Assembly: GCA_029204225.1 (NCBI GenBank)
Contig: CM055096.1
Span: forward strand, 7,247,992 to 7,311,991
Source of the DNA: Diphasiastrum complanatum
Taxonomy: Eukaryota; Streptophyta; Lycopodiopsida; Lycopodiales; Lycopodiaceae
Direction: 5' to 3'
DNA: 64,000 nt
Part shown: positions 46,001 through 56,224 of the stretch, piece after piece
Numbering within the stretch: position 1 is the first letter of the stretch
Layout of the letters: the number at the start of each line of letters is the position of its first letter
The notes under the pieces: generated by a model
What the model was told of the DNA's origin: nothing
Databases searched by the model: none
Seen by the model: the letters and a program-made list of their open reading frames with translations, nothing else
Position numbers and translations under genes: made by a program

Positions 46001-47176
46001 GTATGTGTGAAGTCCCCTACTAGGACATATAGTAGCTTTTTCTCAGTTTGCTATATTTCCATTTCATTCGCACCAACCTGGAACATCCAAGAATCTATCA
46101 AGTTAGCAGATCAGTCCAGTGTTGAATGCCTAGGTATGGGAAATGGAGTTCATGTCAAGATCATTGGTGCCTGATTTGACATCAATTTTGTTGTTCTGAA
46201 TTCAACAGAATCCCAGAGTCACGCAAAGTCTTACTAGGAAGACAATCGCTATAAGCTCCACAAGCATTACATTACTGGGTTTAGAATTTAATTATACTGT
46301 AGACATGGGATACGACCCAAAGACACGGGTGACAGGCTAGCGGATCAATGAAAGATGGTAGCAAGCTCGTCCACTACCATTCCTGGAGGATAAAAAACTG
46401 AGCTTAAAAGCCAATGCCTCAACATACAATGCGAAAGAATATTATTCGATACATGAAAGATGAAAGCTTCAGGTTTAATCACTTCTGGCAGATTATCATA
46501 GACAACAAAGTTCAGAACCAAGAAACCTTTCTGTGATAGCTGATCCCTCGACCTCATCCGAGCCGACTGATGAAGCACCAGATAGAGTCACATTCCCCCC
46601 GTCACTGCCGGCACCTTGTATGAAATTCAGCAAGAGATGACCCCCAGCTCCTGGCAGCGCTAACCCCAACCCTAATCTAAACAAATGAAAGACAAAGGAG
46701 TGTCTTAAAGCATTGTTCATGCTGGAGAATCCTCCATTCTTCACTGCCTTGCACGACGCCACATTGTGTTGTATTGAGGTTTCCCACCATGATGATATCT
46801 TCCTGTGGTCCGCGCTTTTATCCCTCCCAGTTGCCCAGCTCTGCGAAGCCAAAAGCCCTGATCTGAGGCTTAAGGAGCCACCGGCCCGAAGGTCCTTGCA
46901 GCAGTCCGCCATTGGGCATGAGTGCCGAGAGGTCGACCATGCCTGTGCGAGAGGCGAGGGAAGAGATTCCATGGGGGAGTGCGAGCTTTGTATCCGCAAT
47001 AGATGGTCGTTGGGTTTGGGGAGAGAGGGGGAAGACAAGAAGGATGCGGGGGTCATGGTGGCAGCATGATGCATGCGAGGAAAAAGCGAGAGAAGGGAAT
47101 GGAGGGTGGCGATGGAGGAAGAGCGCACGCTTTGTGCTGCAGCTTTGCACGAAGAGCAGAATAGCAGCAGCAGCAT
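36714..47176 (-). CDS. Protein phosphatase 2C, four exons, complete
   Basis: The minus-strand coding exons are 47176-46527, 42558-42234, 37270-37124 and 37037-36714 (650, 325, 147 and 324 nt). Every junction has GT-AG ends and the phases fit (2, 0, 0), giving 1446 nt or 481 codons plus stop. Residues 1-200 are weakly conserved and Ser-rich with a hydrophobic start, possibly an organelle-targeting region. From about residue 240 the PP2C fold reads clearly: GGEDAYF, ADGVGGWASV, GSSTACI, ANLGDSGF, GTDGLFDNV and DDITVIV. It is a Mn/Mg-dependent Ser/Thr phosphatase of the plant group with short PP2C domains, like Arabidopsis PP2C 55/80 types (inference). Intron 2 holds an antisense LINE and intron 1 a LINE fragment. 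No stop or frameshift is seen. Confidence 0.88.
37124..37270 (-). CDS. PP2C exon 3
   Basis: A 49-codon exon, phase 0 at both ends (CTCAG|GGCC and CTGAG|GTAAGT). It encodes GLQAANLGDSGFVIVRNGR and a Ser/Pro-rich loop. Confidence 0.92.
37610..40395 (+). mobile_element. Degenerate LINE in PP2C intron 2
   Basis: The plus strand, antisense to PP2C, carries RT remains in shifting frames: MVFAAIKRMKSHKARDIE near 37990, FVDFTKAFDSVPRSLL near 38410, QGCSLSPILFGLYIDELE near 38600, and LLYADDVVLVS near 38710 (the YADD centre). The 38753-39349 frame continues the thumb (WGLGVNIAKTKVMVFN). Near 39670 a CxxC...HxxxxC finger follows (CQLCSLDEVESEEHFIFRC). A poly-A signal (AATAAA at 40353) and a (CT)n run end it. 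Many stops make it inactive. The start is uncertain; 37613-37830 has the VEERHKAFQVARESG block. Confidence 0.85.
39950..39986. repeat. (GAT)n trinucleotide run
   Basis: About 12 GAT/GAC units following the LINE zinc-finger frame. Confidence 0.85.
40396..42233. other. Rest of PP2C intron 2, no gene
   Basis: Short overlapping frames only. Nothing recognisable. Confidence 0.35.
42234..42558 (-). CDS. PP2C exon 2 (catalytic core, first half)
   Basis: Acceptor GGCAG|GGAGG and donor GAATAT|GTAAGT. It encodes SGVYSLPHPDKEAKGGEDAY and the metal-site loop ADGVGGW, and ends in the GSSTACI strand. Confidence 0.9.
42743..42772. repeat. 30-bp near-perfect palindrome in PP2C intron 1
   Basis: TGTTGCAGCGGATCG is followed directly by its reverse complement with one mismatch. 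The central 16 bp, GCGGATCGCGATCCGC, are perfect. It is GC-rich in an AT-rich intron. Confidence 0.85.
43139..43420 (-). pseudogene. LINE C-terminal fragment in PP2C intron 1
   Basis: The minus frame includes FVIFDCPIFYKIRSRYHHLF and PLTLQCLIFYED, which match the finger and following block of the LINE at 37610 (FIFRCPVYYEIRERYHCLF). It codes on the same strand as PP2C. Only the 3' end is present, as usual for 5'-truncated LINEs. Confidence 0.7.
43430..46526. other. Rest of PP2C intron 1, no gene recognised
   Basis: Frames at 44983-45387 (plus) and 45207-45488 (minus) are open but have no motif and no ordinary exon signals. Nothing else is seen. Confidence 0.3.
46527..47176 (-). CDS. PP2C exon 1 (N-terminal region)
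   Basis: The open frame runs up to 47209, but the first ATG starts at 47176 (MLLLLFCSSCKAAAQ). A second Met, in MHHAATM, is an alternative start. The donor is AGAAAG|GTTTCT at 46527, phase 2, and makes ITER join to EVLQERP of exon 2. TATATAT-like sequence lies near 47370 on the minus strand as a possible TATA. Confidence 0.75.
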
Positions 47177-47209
47177 CGAAGCTCTCTTCAGATAAGAGAA
47201 AGCAAGCAC

Positions 47210-48800
47210 TACAAATTTGCTTCGCAGCTTCTTATAGCCCAGCGAGGAGGCTTCAAAACACTACGCTCATTGAGGACGTGGCCTCTAGCAAGATGAGCCT
47301 CTAATCTAGTTCCAAGGCTGCATGGATGAACTATACCTAACATAGCATGATATAGATATATGAGCATGAGATATATAGATGGTCAAGTTCTAAATATGTT
47401 TGTCACTTGGGCATAATTAGTTCTAGGCCAAAGTCAACCAAAGAGTCTTAAGACTGATTTTAATTCTAATCAGCTTGCAACTTGGACTTACATAATACAC
47501 ATGCCCAGATGTCGATCGGGTTTTTCTTTTAGAAATATTCAAGCAAAAGCGTGCAATAAGGTTTTTGCTTGGTGCTTGAGGATTTGTGTGAGGTTCAAGA
47601 GTTTGTTGCTCGTTGTGATATGGCGGAATAGGTTTTGCCCGCAGCAAGGCCGAAGAGGTGTCATTGATTTAGCCACAAACTGCACGCTACAAGCAGGGTC
47701 TTCATCTACGATCAAAGCGCTCAAAAGACCTCTGGATACATAGATTTGGAGCTCCACATCCACGTGAAACATCTGCATGCACATAGATTCTTCATAAGTA
47801 CATTCTAACATCACTTCTAGGCTAAATAATCAATTGTTCTTAGTAATTTGAGCTTCAGATTTCTAGGTGACTCTCCAACGACTTGCCTCCAGTGATATCC
47901 TTCTTGGTAACTTCATGGTTCTTTTTGAAAATTTTCAGAAATAAATAAATCAAATATTCATGTCATTGGTTCTGTTGTTTCTGTGGCTTGGCTAGTTGAG
48001 TGGCTAGCCCCTACTGTTGGAGCGTACTGCATGGTTTGCAAGTTTGCTGCAAATTCAGTTGGTGTTGGTCGTTGAGAAAGATAGTTAGATGCAAGACACA
48101 TGAAGCATGTCACTGGAACTTCAATATTCAAATCAGAGTGTTGGACAGGACAAGATAAGTTGTGAGAATCGTATCTTTCTCTATTTCTTCTGTTGTTGCA
48201 TAGAAGGTCATTGAAGATCGTCGTAAGTGAAGATTTCAGATTGCATGACGTGTGAAGGGAAAAGATTTCTAAAGGACTACTCAGGCTTTATTTCTGCAAT
48301 ATATTGAGGAAGTGATCTATTTGTGAAGCAAATATTTATTTTTGAAGTAGCAACAACCACTTATGAATTAGCGAGACGGTGACATAGAGAGTGATCCACT
48401 TCAAAGGCAGCAATTTGTGAGACATTTGGACTTTTTCAAGAGAATTAAGCACACATCACATAGGACTAGTGGCTTCTAGGGCTCATAGTTGCATGAGTCA
48501 GACAAGATGTCATTCTAAGAGCAACAATTTTTAGACTATTATTGGAGTTGTTACTTTCTGGAGCAGCGATTGTGAAGAGGTATTTGTGGGGCCAACGACA
48601 ATCTATCAACTTATCAGAAGCTGTTTTTGAAGGAATTCTTCTTTGGAATAGGTTGCTACTAAGACACCCTTTTCAGGAGTTTTCCAGCAATTTTGAAGAG
48701 GCTTCTTCCTTCAATTATCAAAAGGTTTTATCTACAGTTTCTCAACTGCCTTTTTACATTAATTTTCAATTATTTTCAAAGAATGATGACATTGCGGACA
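47210..48800. other. Upstream of PP2C; no other gene recognised
   Basis: It includes the likely PP2C promoter (TATATA-like on the minus strand at about 47370). The rest shows no coding motif until the zinc-finger frame at 48809. Confidence 0.4.
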
Positions 48801-48808
48801 TTTGAAAT

Positions 48809-49162
48809 ATGGATCAAAGTGCAAATCAGCACAAAAAGAGACCTGCTTCACCATTCCTACCTCTCTCTAATCGTCCTCGCCATGAATCACCACTTAATAT
48901 TACATCTCTACCTGCATCGTATCGTCCCCCACATATTCGTTCATTTGTTTCTTCTTCTCCTTTGCCATCCTTGTAGGTTCCTATACCTCCTCCTTCTCAT
49001 ATACATTGTCCAAGTTGTGGACGTTTATATGTGCAGGGTGCGGGCCTTTCCTGGCATCAAAATGCATGTACCGCCTTCCAACAACGAGCTTCCCTTTTAG
49101 CATCAACCCAAACCCCTCATCCTGCTCCACTTTCTCCTCCAGACTTGAGCTCGCAATCTTGA
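48809..49162 (+). pseudogene. Zinc-finger protein fragment (C2HC)
   Basis: An ATG at 48809 opens MDQSANQHKKRPASPFLPLS, Pro/Ser/Arg-rich. A TAG stands at 48974. The frame continues to HIHCPSCGRLYVQGAGLSWH and QNAC near 49010-49070, a C-x2-C-x12-H-x3-C finger, and stops at 49160. The TAG follows a pyrimidine-rich tract and could be a 3' splice site (TTGTAG|GTTCC), so the finger may be the start of an exon. The GLSWH pattern resembles N-terminal fingers of transposable-element proteins, but no other domain follows. It may be an element remnant or a small gene. Confidence 0.4.
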
Positions 49163-49954
49163 TATTTTGGGCTCCTTTTATGTTGGTTTCCCTCCTCGTC
49201 CTCGCCGTTATGCTCGCAAGGATCTTTCTAGTAGTATAGTTAGCTAATTCATGTCCAATCTCAACTGTAGAATGATTGGAGGAAGATCCTACGGTCTTGG
49301 CTGTCTCTTTGCAACCTGGAGCCCTTCATCCACAAATTTCTTAGAGACGCAACGTGTGCCCCTCCTCGTTGGCTGCGCACGAGCTCCCTAGCTCCTCCTC
49401 TCGCCTTCTTCTCTCAGCTAGCTTTCATAGCTATGGAGTTTTGAAAGCCACCTGATTCCCCACAAAATTTTGTTTGATCTGCACCATTCTCACGGCCCTT
49501 TATTAGTTGATCAACCTCACCAGGATGCTCAGCCTCGTGATTTTACAGCACCAAAAGACACCTCCAACAGAGATCAAGGGTTTTTTACAAAGAAATCCTA
49601 GTTGAGCAAGAAAAAAGTTCTTGCTTGTTTTACAACTTTCTCAAAGTTTCTTGGAAAAAAACAACACTCTTTGTAGGTTGCCCCACTGCTAAGACTTTGT
49701 TCGAATTTAAGGCTTCACGATTGATGCATAATTGAATGCAAGCAACTTGTTTGTCTCATCAACCTCTATTGGCTTCAATCAACTTGAAAATTCGACAATT
49801 TTCAGTTTTGCTCCCAGATCAAGCCAATAGCTTATACTGAAGTCTCAATTCTTCTACACATGCAAACCGATTTGTCTGCTTAACTAACCGTAGATGGTTT
49901 TTCGAATTTTCCCAAAATTTGGCTCCCAGCTAACATCAAACTGCTCCACTCCTA
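49163..49954. other. No gene recognised
   Basis: It probably includes the leader of the minus-strand copia element with the primer site at 49955. Confidence 0.3.
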
Positions 49955-49967
49955 GGCTCTGATACCA
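49955..49967 (-). promoter_or_regulatory. Copia primer binding site (iMet tRNA)
   Basis: The minus strand reads TGGTATCAGAGCC, directly next to an LTR-like end TTCTCA. Confidence 0.8.
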
Positions 49968-50401
49968 TGAGAATGATAATTCTCCAAAATAGAGAGCAAG
50001 ATAGCTTAATCTCAAAAGTGCTATTTACAAGGGAAATGCCTCTCTTCTTATAGCAAGAAGGGCCTTCCATAAGCATCCACTAGCTTATGGGATTAGTATC
50101 TAAACTAGCCATTACAAGACTGCTAAACTTCTAACTTAGAACTTTAGAACTTTTAGGATTTCAAATTCTAGACTTAAGATAGCTCAAGATAACTTAGAAT
50201 CTTTCTAGGCCTAAGTTTTCTTAAGTCTAAGTTTAAGTTATTTTATTTGTTTAAGCTTCTACCCATGGACTTACAAAACACATGCCATAGTAGAAGTTTA
50301 TTGGCAAATACTCATATGTGGGCTTACAATACACATGCCACAAAGTTTTATTTCTTTTATTATATTTTTCACTGTGTTTGCACAGTTGCTAAAATAGGTC
50401 A
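49968..50401 (-). mobile_element. Copia 5' LTR, family E, inserted in gypsy RT
   Basis: On the minus strand the 434-bp segment starts TGACCTATTTTAG and ends TTATCATTCTCA next to the primer site. Its outer edge falls in a gypsy RT frame (KVYKVREWS then stop), so it interrupts that gene. Its left internal region has no recognisable gag. Confidence 0.55.
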
Positions 50402-51190
50402 CGACCATTCTCGTACCTTATAGACTTTGTCATAATCGATTTCAAGACCTTTATCGGATATGACATGGCCTAGGTATATGAGTTTAGTTTGGAAGAGCTC
50501 ACATTTCGACTCTTTAGCATAGAGCTTTTCTTGTCTTAGAAGATCCAAGACAATACGAAGATGCTCTTCATGCTCCTCAAGGGTCCAACTATAAATTAAT
50601 ATGTCATCCAAATACACCACCACAAACTTTCCCAGATATGGATGAAGAATATCATTCATCATTTGCTGGAAAGTGATAGGCGCATTCGTGAGTCCAAAAG
50701 GTAACACTAAAAACTCATAATGGCCACACCTAGATCAAAATCCAGTCTTAGGAACATCTTCGTTCCTGATTCTTATCTGATGGTATCATGATCTAAGTTA
50801 AATCTGGGAGAAATACTTAGGTCCATTCAGGCAGTCCATAAGATCATCCATCCTAGGTAAGAAATATTTGTTCCTGATGGTTAAATCATTTAACCTTTGA
50901 AAGTCACCAGACAAACGTGTGTCACCATCATTTTTATTAACTAAAAGGATTGGTGCTCTCCAAGAGGACGTACTAGGCCGAATATAGCCCATCCTAAGAA
51001 GTTCTTGTAATTGTCTAGAGATCTCATCCTCTTCCTTGATGCTAACCCTGTATGAAAAAAAGAGATACAGGTTGGCTTCTAGGAAGCAACTCTATCTGAT
51101 GGTCAGCACTCCTTTGGGGAGGTAGGCCACCAGGAAGTTTATCAAGAAAGACATTGCTATACTCTTGCCTAAGTTTGTTAAATAGTCTTC
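50399..51190 (-). pseudogene. Gypsy reverse transcriptase fragment
   Basis: Reading leftward: the linker VFLDKLPGGLPPQRSADHQI, EEDEISRQLQELLRMGYIRP, NKNDGDTRLSGDFQRLNDLT, then FLPRMDDLMDCLNGPKYFSQ. After stops near 50790 come LPFGLTNAPITFQQMM and VVVYLDDILIYS, with the YLDD active site. A frameshift and stops lie between 50710 and 50800. The palm is cut at the LTR edge near 50400, so thumb, RNase H and integrase are missing. Confidence 0.88.
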
Positions 51191-52383
51191 CTTAAGGTGA
51201 ATTAACACTTAAGGGATTATTTATAGACACAATGGACAGATTCTTGGAGAGTTATCAACGAGTAATGAATACTTAGTGATCAGATGGTACAGGGTACAGG
51301 TTTCTATTGGAGCTATCCTACCTGATATGCTACAAGATCATGGGTGAGTTGATCATCACGATGTTTGGATCTAGTTTGCATCTGCTTTGGTTGGATTGAC
51401 ATGATGGATACAATGGTGAGATAGGCTCCTTGGTGGGAGGCCTATAGACTGGTCAAATCAGAGTTGGCAACGTCAAGCATAGGAAGTTGAGCCTATATGG
51501 GATGTAGGATAGACAGATCATCATCAGTATCTTTGGGAGATGGGCGAGCTACTCAGGTATAGCCTATGGTGATATTTGCATACATTTATTCAGTCCTTGG
51601 TAGACTTCTGTGTCTGGAGCATGGAGAATGAATGAGAATCAGCTTTCAAGGCTTATTGGATAGTTGGATATGCTTGGACGTGAGGGCATCTTGGTGCATG
51701 CCATGATCGAGAGGATATGATTTGGAGACCAGTGGTTCAGCAGTGGATCTACAGGTGACAAGTGCTAGTACGATAGGATACCATAGTTTGCACAAGCCTG
51801 GTCATGTATTTGATGTATTTGTGTTGGTTTGCATGAATGTGTGCTTGCATGTTACCTTGTCAAGGGAGTCTAGATCTGAGAGTCAAAATTTTATGTGTTT
51901 ATGCATTTGCTACAATGAAACAAAGTAGTCATTTGGATGTTGATTGACTTGTCATTATGTGTACTAGCTGTCTATCTGGTGAGGGTATAATCTTATGGTG
52001 GCAGTAAGATTTCCTTAGGTTGAGCCTCAGTCGCTCATTTATGTCAGCTTTACAGGTTTGTGCTTGTAAGTGCCTGATAGGATGTCAGCCTAGTTAGATG
52101 GAGGATGTAAGTATCATGGTGTCAGTGAGATTTTCTCAATTTGAGCCATGTCACTCATGTGGTCCACTTGTGTTCAAGTCGAATTGGGGACGAGTCAGTT
52201 GGTTGAGAGTGTGGTAGACTCTCTGTGCATGATACTTTGTGTGCCAAACCTGGTGGTTTGATGGTGTGCTTGAGTGTGAGTCAAGTACAAGGTAGCATGG
52301 ATATGCACAACATCTTTTGGACACTTCAAACGCTCTTGTAGTATATTTCTTTACTCCTATCATATTTGAGCTTAAGGGATAGT
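51191..52383. other. No gene recognised
   Basis: This region is richer in G and GT on the plus strand than its surroundings. A polypurine-like GAGCTTAAGGGATAG ends it at 52382, just before an LTR-like start, so it may be the 3' internal part of a plus-strand element without coding left. Confidence 0.35.
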
Positions 52384-52834
52384 GTTAGAAATCATTTTGA
52401 TCGGATTCATTAGTATAAGCTTCCAATGTGATATTGTAATTAGTGTACAATTAATTAGATTTATTGTATTTGCTTTTGTTCTGGGACGTGACCTGCTATG
52501 GACATATCGATCTGCGATCCCGTAGAGAGCCGGCTATTGGGGTTAACCGAGTAGCCACACATAGAAAAAATTAGCATGTATAGAATTATATACAGTATAT
52601 GCTATACTCAAGGCATGTCTCAAGTTTGTCAGTCGAATTTGGCCATATCAGGCCCGACCTTAGTTTGGCAGGTGGTAGGCCAGTTTTTGGACACTTGTCT
52701 TTTCATGCAGTTTATGAATACTCTATATGTACAGTTTCTTTGGTAATACAGTTGATGTGCCATCTCTGAGAGCTTGTGAGAAGTATCTATGGTGATTGAT
52801 TCATGTGATCTGCATACTGCACTAGATTCTAACA
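52384..52834. mobile_element. LTR-like segment, family D, in a copia RT
   Basis: The 451-bp segment has 8-bp inverted ends TGTTAGAA / TTCTAACA. A polypurine-like stretch precedes it on the plus strand. Its right edge interrupts the RNase H start of the minus-strand copia at 52840-54575. It is probably a solo or 3' LTR. No primer site adjoins either edge. Confidence 0.6.
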
Positions 52835-52839
52835 TGATT

Positions 52840-53275
52840 TTGATAGTATATTGAGCTTGTTATTGTCAATTGCTCCATAACATATGCATTGGTCCATAGT
52901 AGCTCGAATGTATCTCATAACTCTTATAAGAGCTTTCCAATGTATAATACCAGGATAAGCCATATAGTGACTTAAGGAATTAACTACAAAAGCTATGTCT
53001 CGTCTGGTACAGATCATCGTGTATATAAGAGAACCCATTATTGAATGATATGGGTACTCACACATATGTTTCTTCTCTTCTTTTGTTTGGTCCTTTAACA
53101 ATTTGAGTCATGGGTCCATTGGTGAGTGAAATAACTTGCAATTTATCATATTATATTTGATTAACATATTTCAAATGTACCTTTGTTGAGTGATGTTTAT
53201 CAACCTTTGCTCTCTGTCTCTTTGAATTTGAATATCGAGACAGTAGTGAGCTTCACCCAGACCTAAAGTCATCAA
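52840..53275 (-). pseudogene. Copia RT C-terminus, family B relative
   Basis: The minus strand reads IQIQRDREQRLINITQQRYI, HMCEYPYHSIMGSLIYTMIC and RRDIAFVVNSLSHYMAYPG, ending YGAIDNNKLN where RNase H would start. The LTR at 52834 ends it. It joins the integrase start at about 53280-53450 without the intervening core and RT palm. Confidence 0.85.
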
Positions 53276-53440
53276 TGCACATCACAAACATCTTTGCTCT
53301 TCCATTACTCAAAAAACTAGTACAATGCACATTCAAATGTACTAAATGAAAAGACATATTAGATCGTGGGCTAGGCATAGAATAAGACAACCTTTGTGAC
53401 TTTGACATTGAACAAAGATCACCAACTTGCTTCTTTGCCT

Positions 53441-53851
53441 TTAAACCACCATGGTTAGAAACAACATATCCATAAGTTTGTAGAGCTCACTTTGTCTCTT
53501 GCATTGGGCAATCAATGTTTCCTTCTTTTCGATCAAGCAAGTATTACCAATAAATTCCACTTTAAGCCCTTTGTCAACCATTTGACACACACTAAGAATA
53601 TTCTTAGCAATGGAAGGTATGAACAAAACATTCTTTAAATGAACATTCCTATTTGTAGATGAGAGAAAAATAGGAATAGTACCAATACCCTTGATAACAA
53701 CTCTACCATCATTGGCCATGTTGATGACCTTCTTCTCTCCTTCATAAGGCACCAAATAAGTGAAGTAGTCTTTGTGACATGTCATATGAAAACTTGCTCC
53801 ACTATCATTCTGCCATGGATCAATATCTCCATCATTGGTTAGTTGAAACAA
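53441..53851 (-). pseudogene. Copia protease, family B relative
   Basis: The frame has PWQNDSGASFHMTC, with DSGAS at about 53805, and FIPSIAKNILSVCQMVDKG, equal in layout to the plus copy at 20560-20830. A damaged pre-integrase region follows to about 53290, with SMSKSQRLSYSMPSPRSN. Confidence 0.9.
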
Positions 53852-53955
53852 GAAGACATCAAAAAAGCATCATCATTTGAGTTTTGATCACCAATACCAT
53901 CCTCATCAAAAGTGAAATTGCCTTGCTTCTCATCTTGATCTCTCTTTCTCTTGAA

Positions 53956-53997
53956 GCAATCACTTGCAAAATGCCCTTTGACTCCACAATAAAAGCA
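53956..53997 (-). pseudogene. Copia gag zinc knuckle, family B relative
   Basis: The minus strand encodes CFYCGVKGHFASDC, a complete CCHC knuckle. The plus copy at 20396 has Asn for the His, so this copy keeps the ancestral form. Confidence 0.85.
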
Positions 53998-54232
53998 TTT
54001 TAGCTTGGATCTATCTTTCTACTTGCCAACAAAAGTAGAAGGCTCACCTTGATCTTGACCACTTGCCTTTGCCTTTGCCCTTGAACTTGCCAAAGCTTTG
54101 CACCAAATTAGCATGATCATCCAACAAACCATTAAGAACAAATTGAACAAGCTCTATCTCCTTAATGCTTTCATCAATACATGCTAACTCATCATTGAAT
54201 GCTTTAACCCTCAAAACAAAAACATGAGCACT

Positions 54233-54575
54233 TTAATACTTCTTTTGAAGACTTTGAAAATTTTGCCTCCTTAGGGTTAGGACCCTAGATGTAGACTTGG
54301 ACTCATAAATCTTCCTCAAAGATTCCCAAGCCTCACTTGATGTTGTGCACTTACCAACTTCTTTGAGAAGTTCATTAGTCACATTCATTTTGATCACATG
54401 TAAAGCTTTCTTTGCCCTCTTGTCATACCTCAATTGTTCTTGAGGTGCCAAAGGTCTCTCCTCCACACCTACAACAATATCCATCAAATCATTTCATCCT
54501 CACCTTCCAAGTAGAATAATTTGTTGAGGTAAGCCTATCATTGTCTTCCAACATGAAGCCACTTGAGATTGCCAT
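54233..54575 (-). pseudogene. Copia gag N-terminal and UBN2 part, family B relative
   Basis: It starts MAISSGFMLEDNDRLTSTNY at 54575. After a shift near 54490 it carries YDKRAKKALHVIKMNVTNEL, EAWESLRKIYESKSTSRVLT and LRRQNFQSLQ. The TGG Trp after YST is intact here. A stop at about 54235 ends this frame, and the decayed middle of gag continues to 54050. Confidence 0.88.
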
Positions 54576-54599
54576 GTTGCAATGATCTGATCTTCTCTT

Positions 54600-55250
54600 T
54601 GGAACTATTCCAATGCATTAAGCATTCCCTTAAAAATCAACAAATGAAACTCAAGAAGAAATCACAAAGATATAAAAACAATCTAGCCTCTTCTTTTTCT
54701 CTTTCTAGCAAATCCTAGCACATAGAATCTTGATTTCTTGATCACAATATGATGAACTTTGCCAACACCTAAGATTGAAACACACTCTTGAAAAAGTCCA
54801 TTCTCGGACCCCAAGATTGTGATCTAGTTGTTGTTATTACAACAACTAATATATAGGTTTTCTATTTTCTTTACATGTGTTTGCACTGATGAATGCTTTC
54901 GGATAATTTCTTTCTCTACCTTTGATACTCGTTTCCAAAACTCATTTGGATTATCTTATTTGAAGGAAGCATAGCTCTCATAGACGCCTAACTGTATCAT
55001 TGTCTCAGACACCTACAAAGATATTCCTATGATCATTCTAAGAAATAGTTTGAATCAACAATTTGCAAAGATTCTATTATAATTTAACATTGTGTGTTAT
55101 CTTTTATGGAGTTTATATTCAACAAGAGTGGTATCATAGTTGATAAATAATATCTCAAATGCATGTACCACCCCCAACAAGTGGTATAAGAGTATCAATC
55201 ACACCTTCAGAACCCAACAAGTGGTATCAAAGCCTTCAGAACCCAACAAG
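54600..55250. other. Copia leader remnant and unidentified sequence
   Basis: About 54770-54800 holds a short match (minus strand TCTTGTGTTTCA-like) to the family B leader. At about 54835 the sequence changes. From 55190 the phrase CCCAACAAGTGGTATCA occurs in two full copies and a shorter one, a small tandem repeat that overlaps the primer site. Confidence 0.4.
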
Positions 55251-55262
55251 TGGTATCAGAGT
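55251..55262 (+). promoter_or_regulatory. Copia primer binding site, family C
   Basis: TGGTATCAGAGT, one base off the standard, lies 69 bp before the gag ATG at 55320. A second variant, TGGTATCAAAGC, lies at 55222. Confidence 0.65.
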
Positions 55263-55319
55263 CTGGCTCAAACTATTATAATATTCACGACTAAGTAACC
55301 ATTTCTTATACTGTTCATC

Positions 55320-56110
55320 ATGGAGGGTACATCTTCAGAGATCTGATTGATCAATAAGTTTAGCGAAAATAATATTTACATGTGGATATTCAAAATGAAG
55401 ATGATACTCATTGAGAAAGAGCTTTGGGAATACATCAATGGTTCAATAGCCAAAATGGCTGAACCTGACATAATGACCTCTTGGAAAGCTAAGGATGACA
55501 AAGCATTAGCCATTGTATCTCTGAAATCTTAAAAATTCACAAATAGCTCATGTAGCAAATTGTTCCAATTCCAAAGAAGCATGGGACATTCTTTCTAGTT
55601 TGTATGAAACAACAGATGTGTCGACTCATCTCTTCTTAAGAAACAAGTTTCTATTGCTCAAGATGAGCAAAGGGACCTCAATCACTGATCATCTGAACAA
55701 ATTCAATAGCTACTTAATCAGTTATCTGTAGTAGGTTCGCTAGTGTTGGACGAAGATACTAACATGTCTCTTTTGTCTAGTCTTCCTCCCTCTTACGACA
55801 ACTTAGTATTACTTTTGAGCAATGCCCCTAACTTGTCTTTACAAAAGTTCACAGCAAGTTTATTGCAGGTTAAAGTAAGAAGAAAAAGCTTGTCTACGTC
55901 GATATGAAGACAGTCGTCCTCTATTCAACCAAGCAACAGTCCCAGAAGAAGAAAACTTCAAAGGACAAAAAGACAAAAGCTGAGCAAACTGATTCAAACA
56001 AGCAACTACAACTACACGATCGACAATATCAAAAGCCGAAAACCAAGCTCTTCTGCAAGTACTACACATGAACTAATCACGACATTAAGGATTGTCGGGT
56101 TCTCAAGCAC
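55320..56110 (+). pseudogene. Copia gag, family C
   Basis: It starts MEGTSSEI at 55320, with a TGA after eight residues. It reads on with NKFSENNIYMWIFKMKMILI and EKELWEYINGSIAKM, then RNKFLLLKMSKGTSITDHLN and LSSLPPSYDNLVLLLSNAP. Near 56050 is FCKYYTxTNHDIKDCRVL, a knuckle in which the second Cys is Tyr and a stop lies inside. At least five stops or shifts break it. Confidence 0.85.
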
Positions 56111-56224
56111 AAGAAAGCAAAGAAAAAAATGCAGTAGCAGGATGGAGGATCATGCTGCCAGAACCTCTCATGAAGACCTGACACTGCTAATGGTACAAGA
56201 TGAAAAAAGTAGATATGCCCTTCT

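Noticed and set aside
46713-47304. Plus-strand ORFs of 118 and 130 codons
   Set aside because: They are antisense to PP2C exon 1, which is GC-rich and therefore has few stops.
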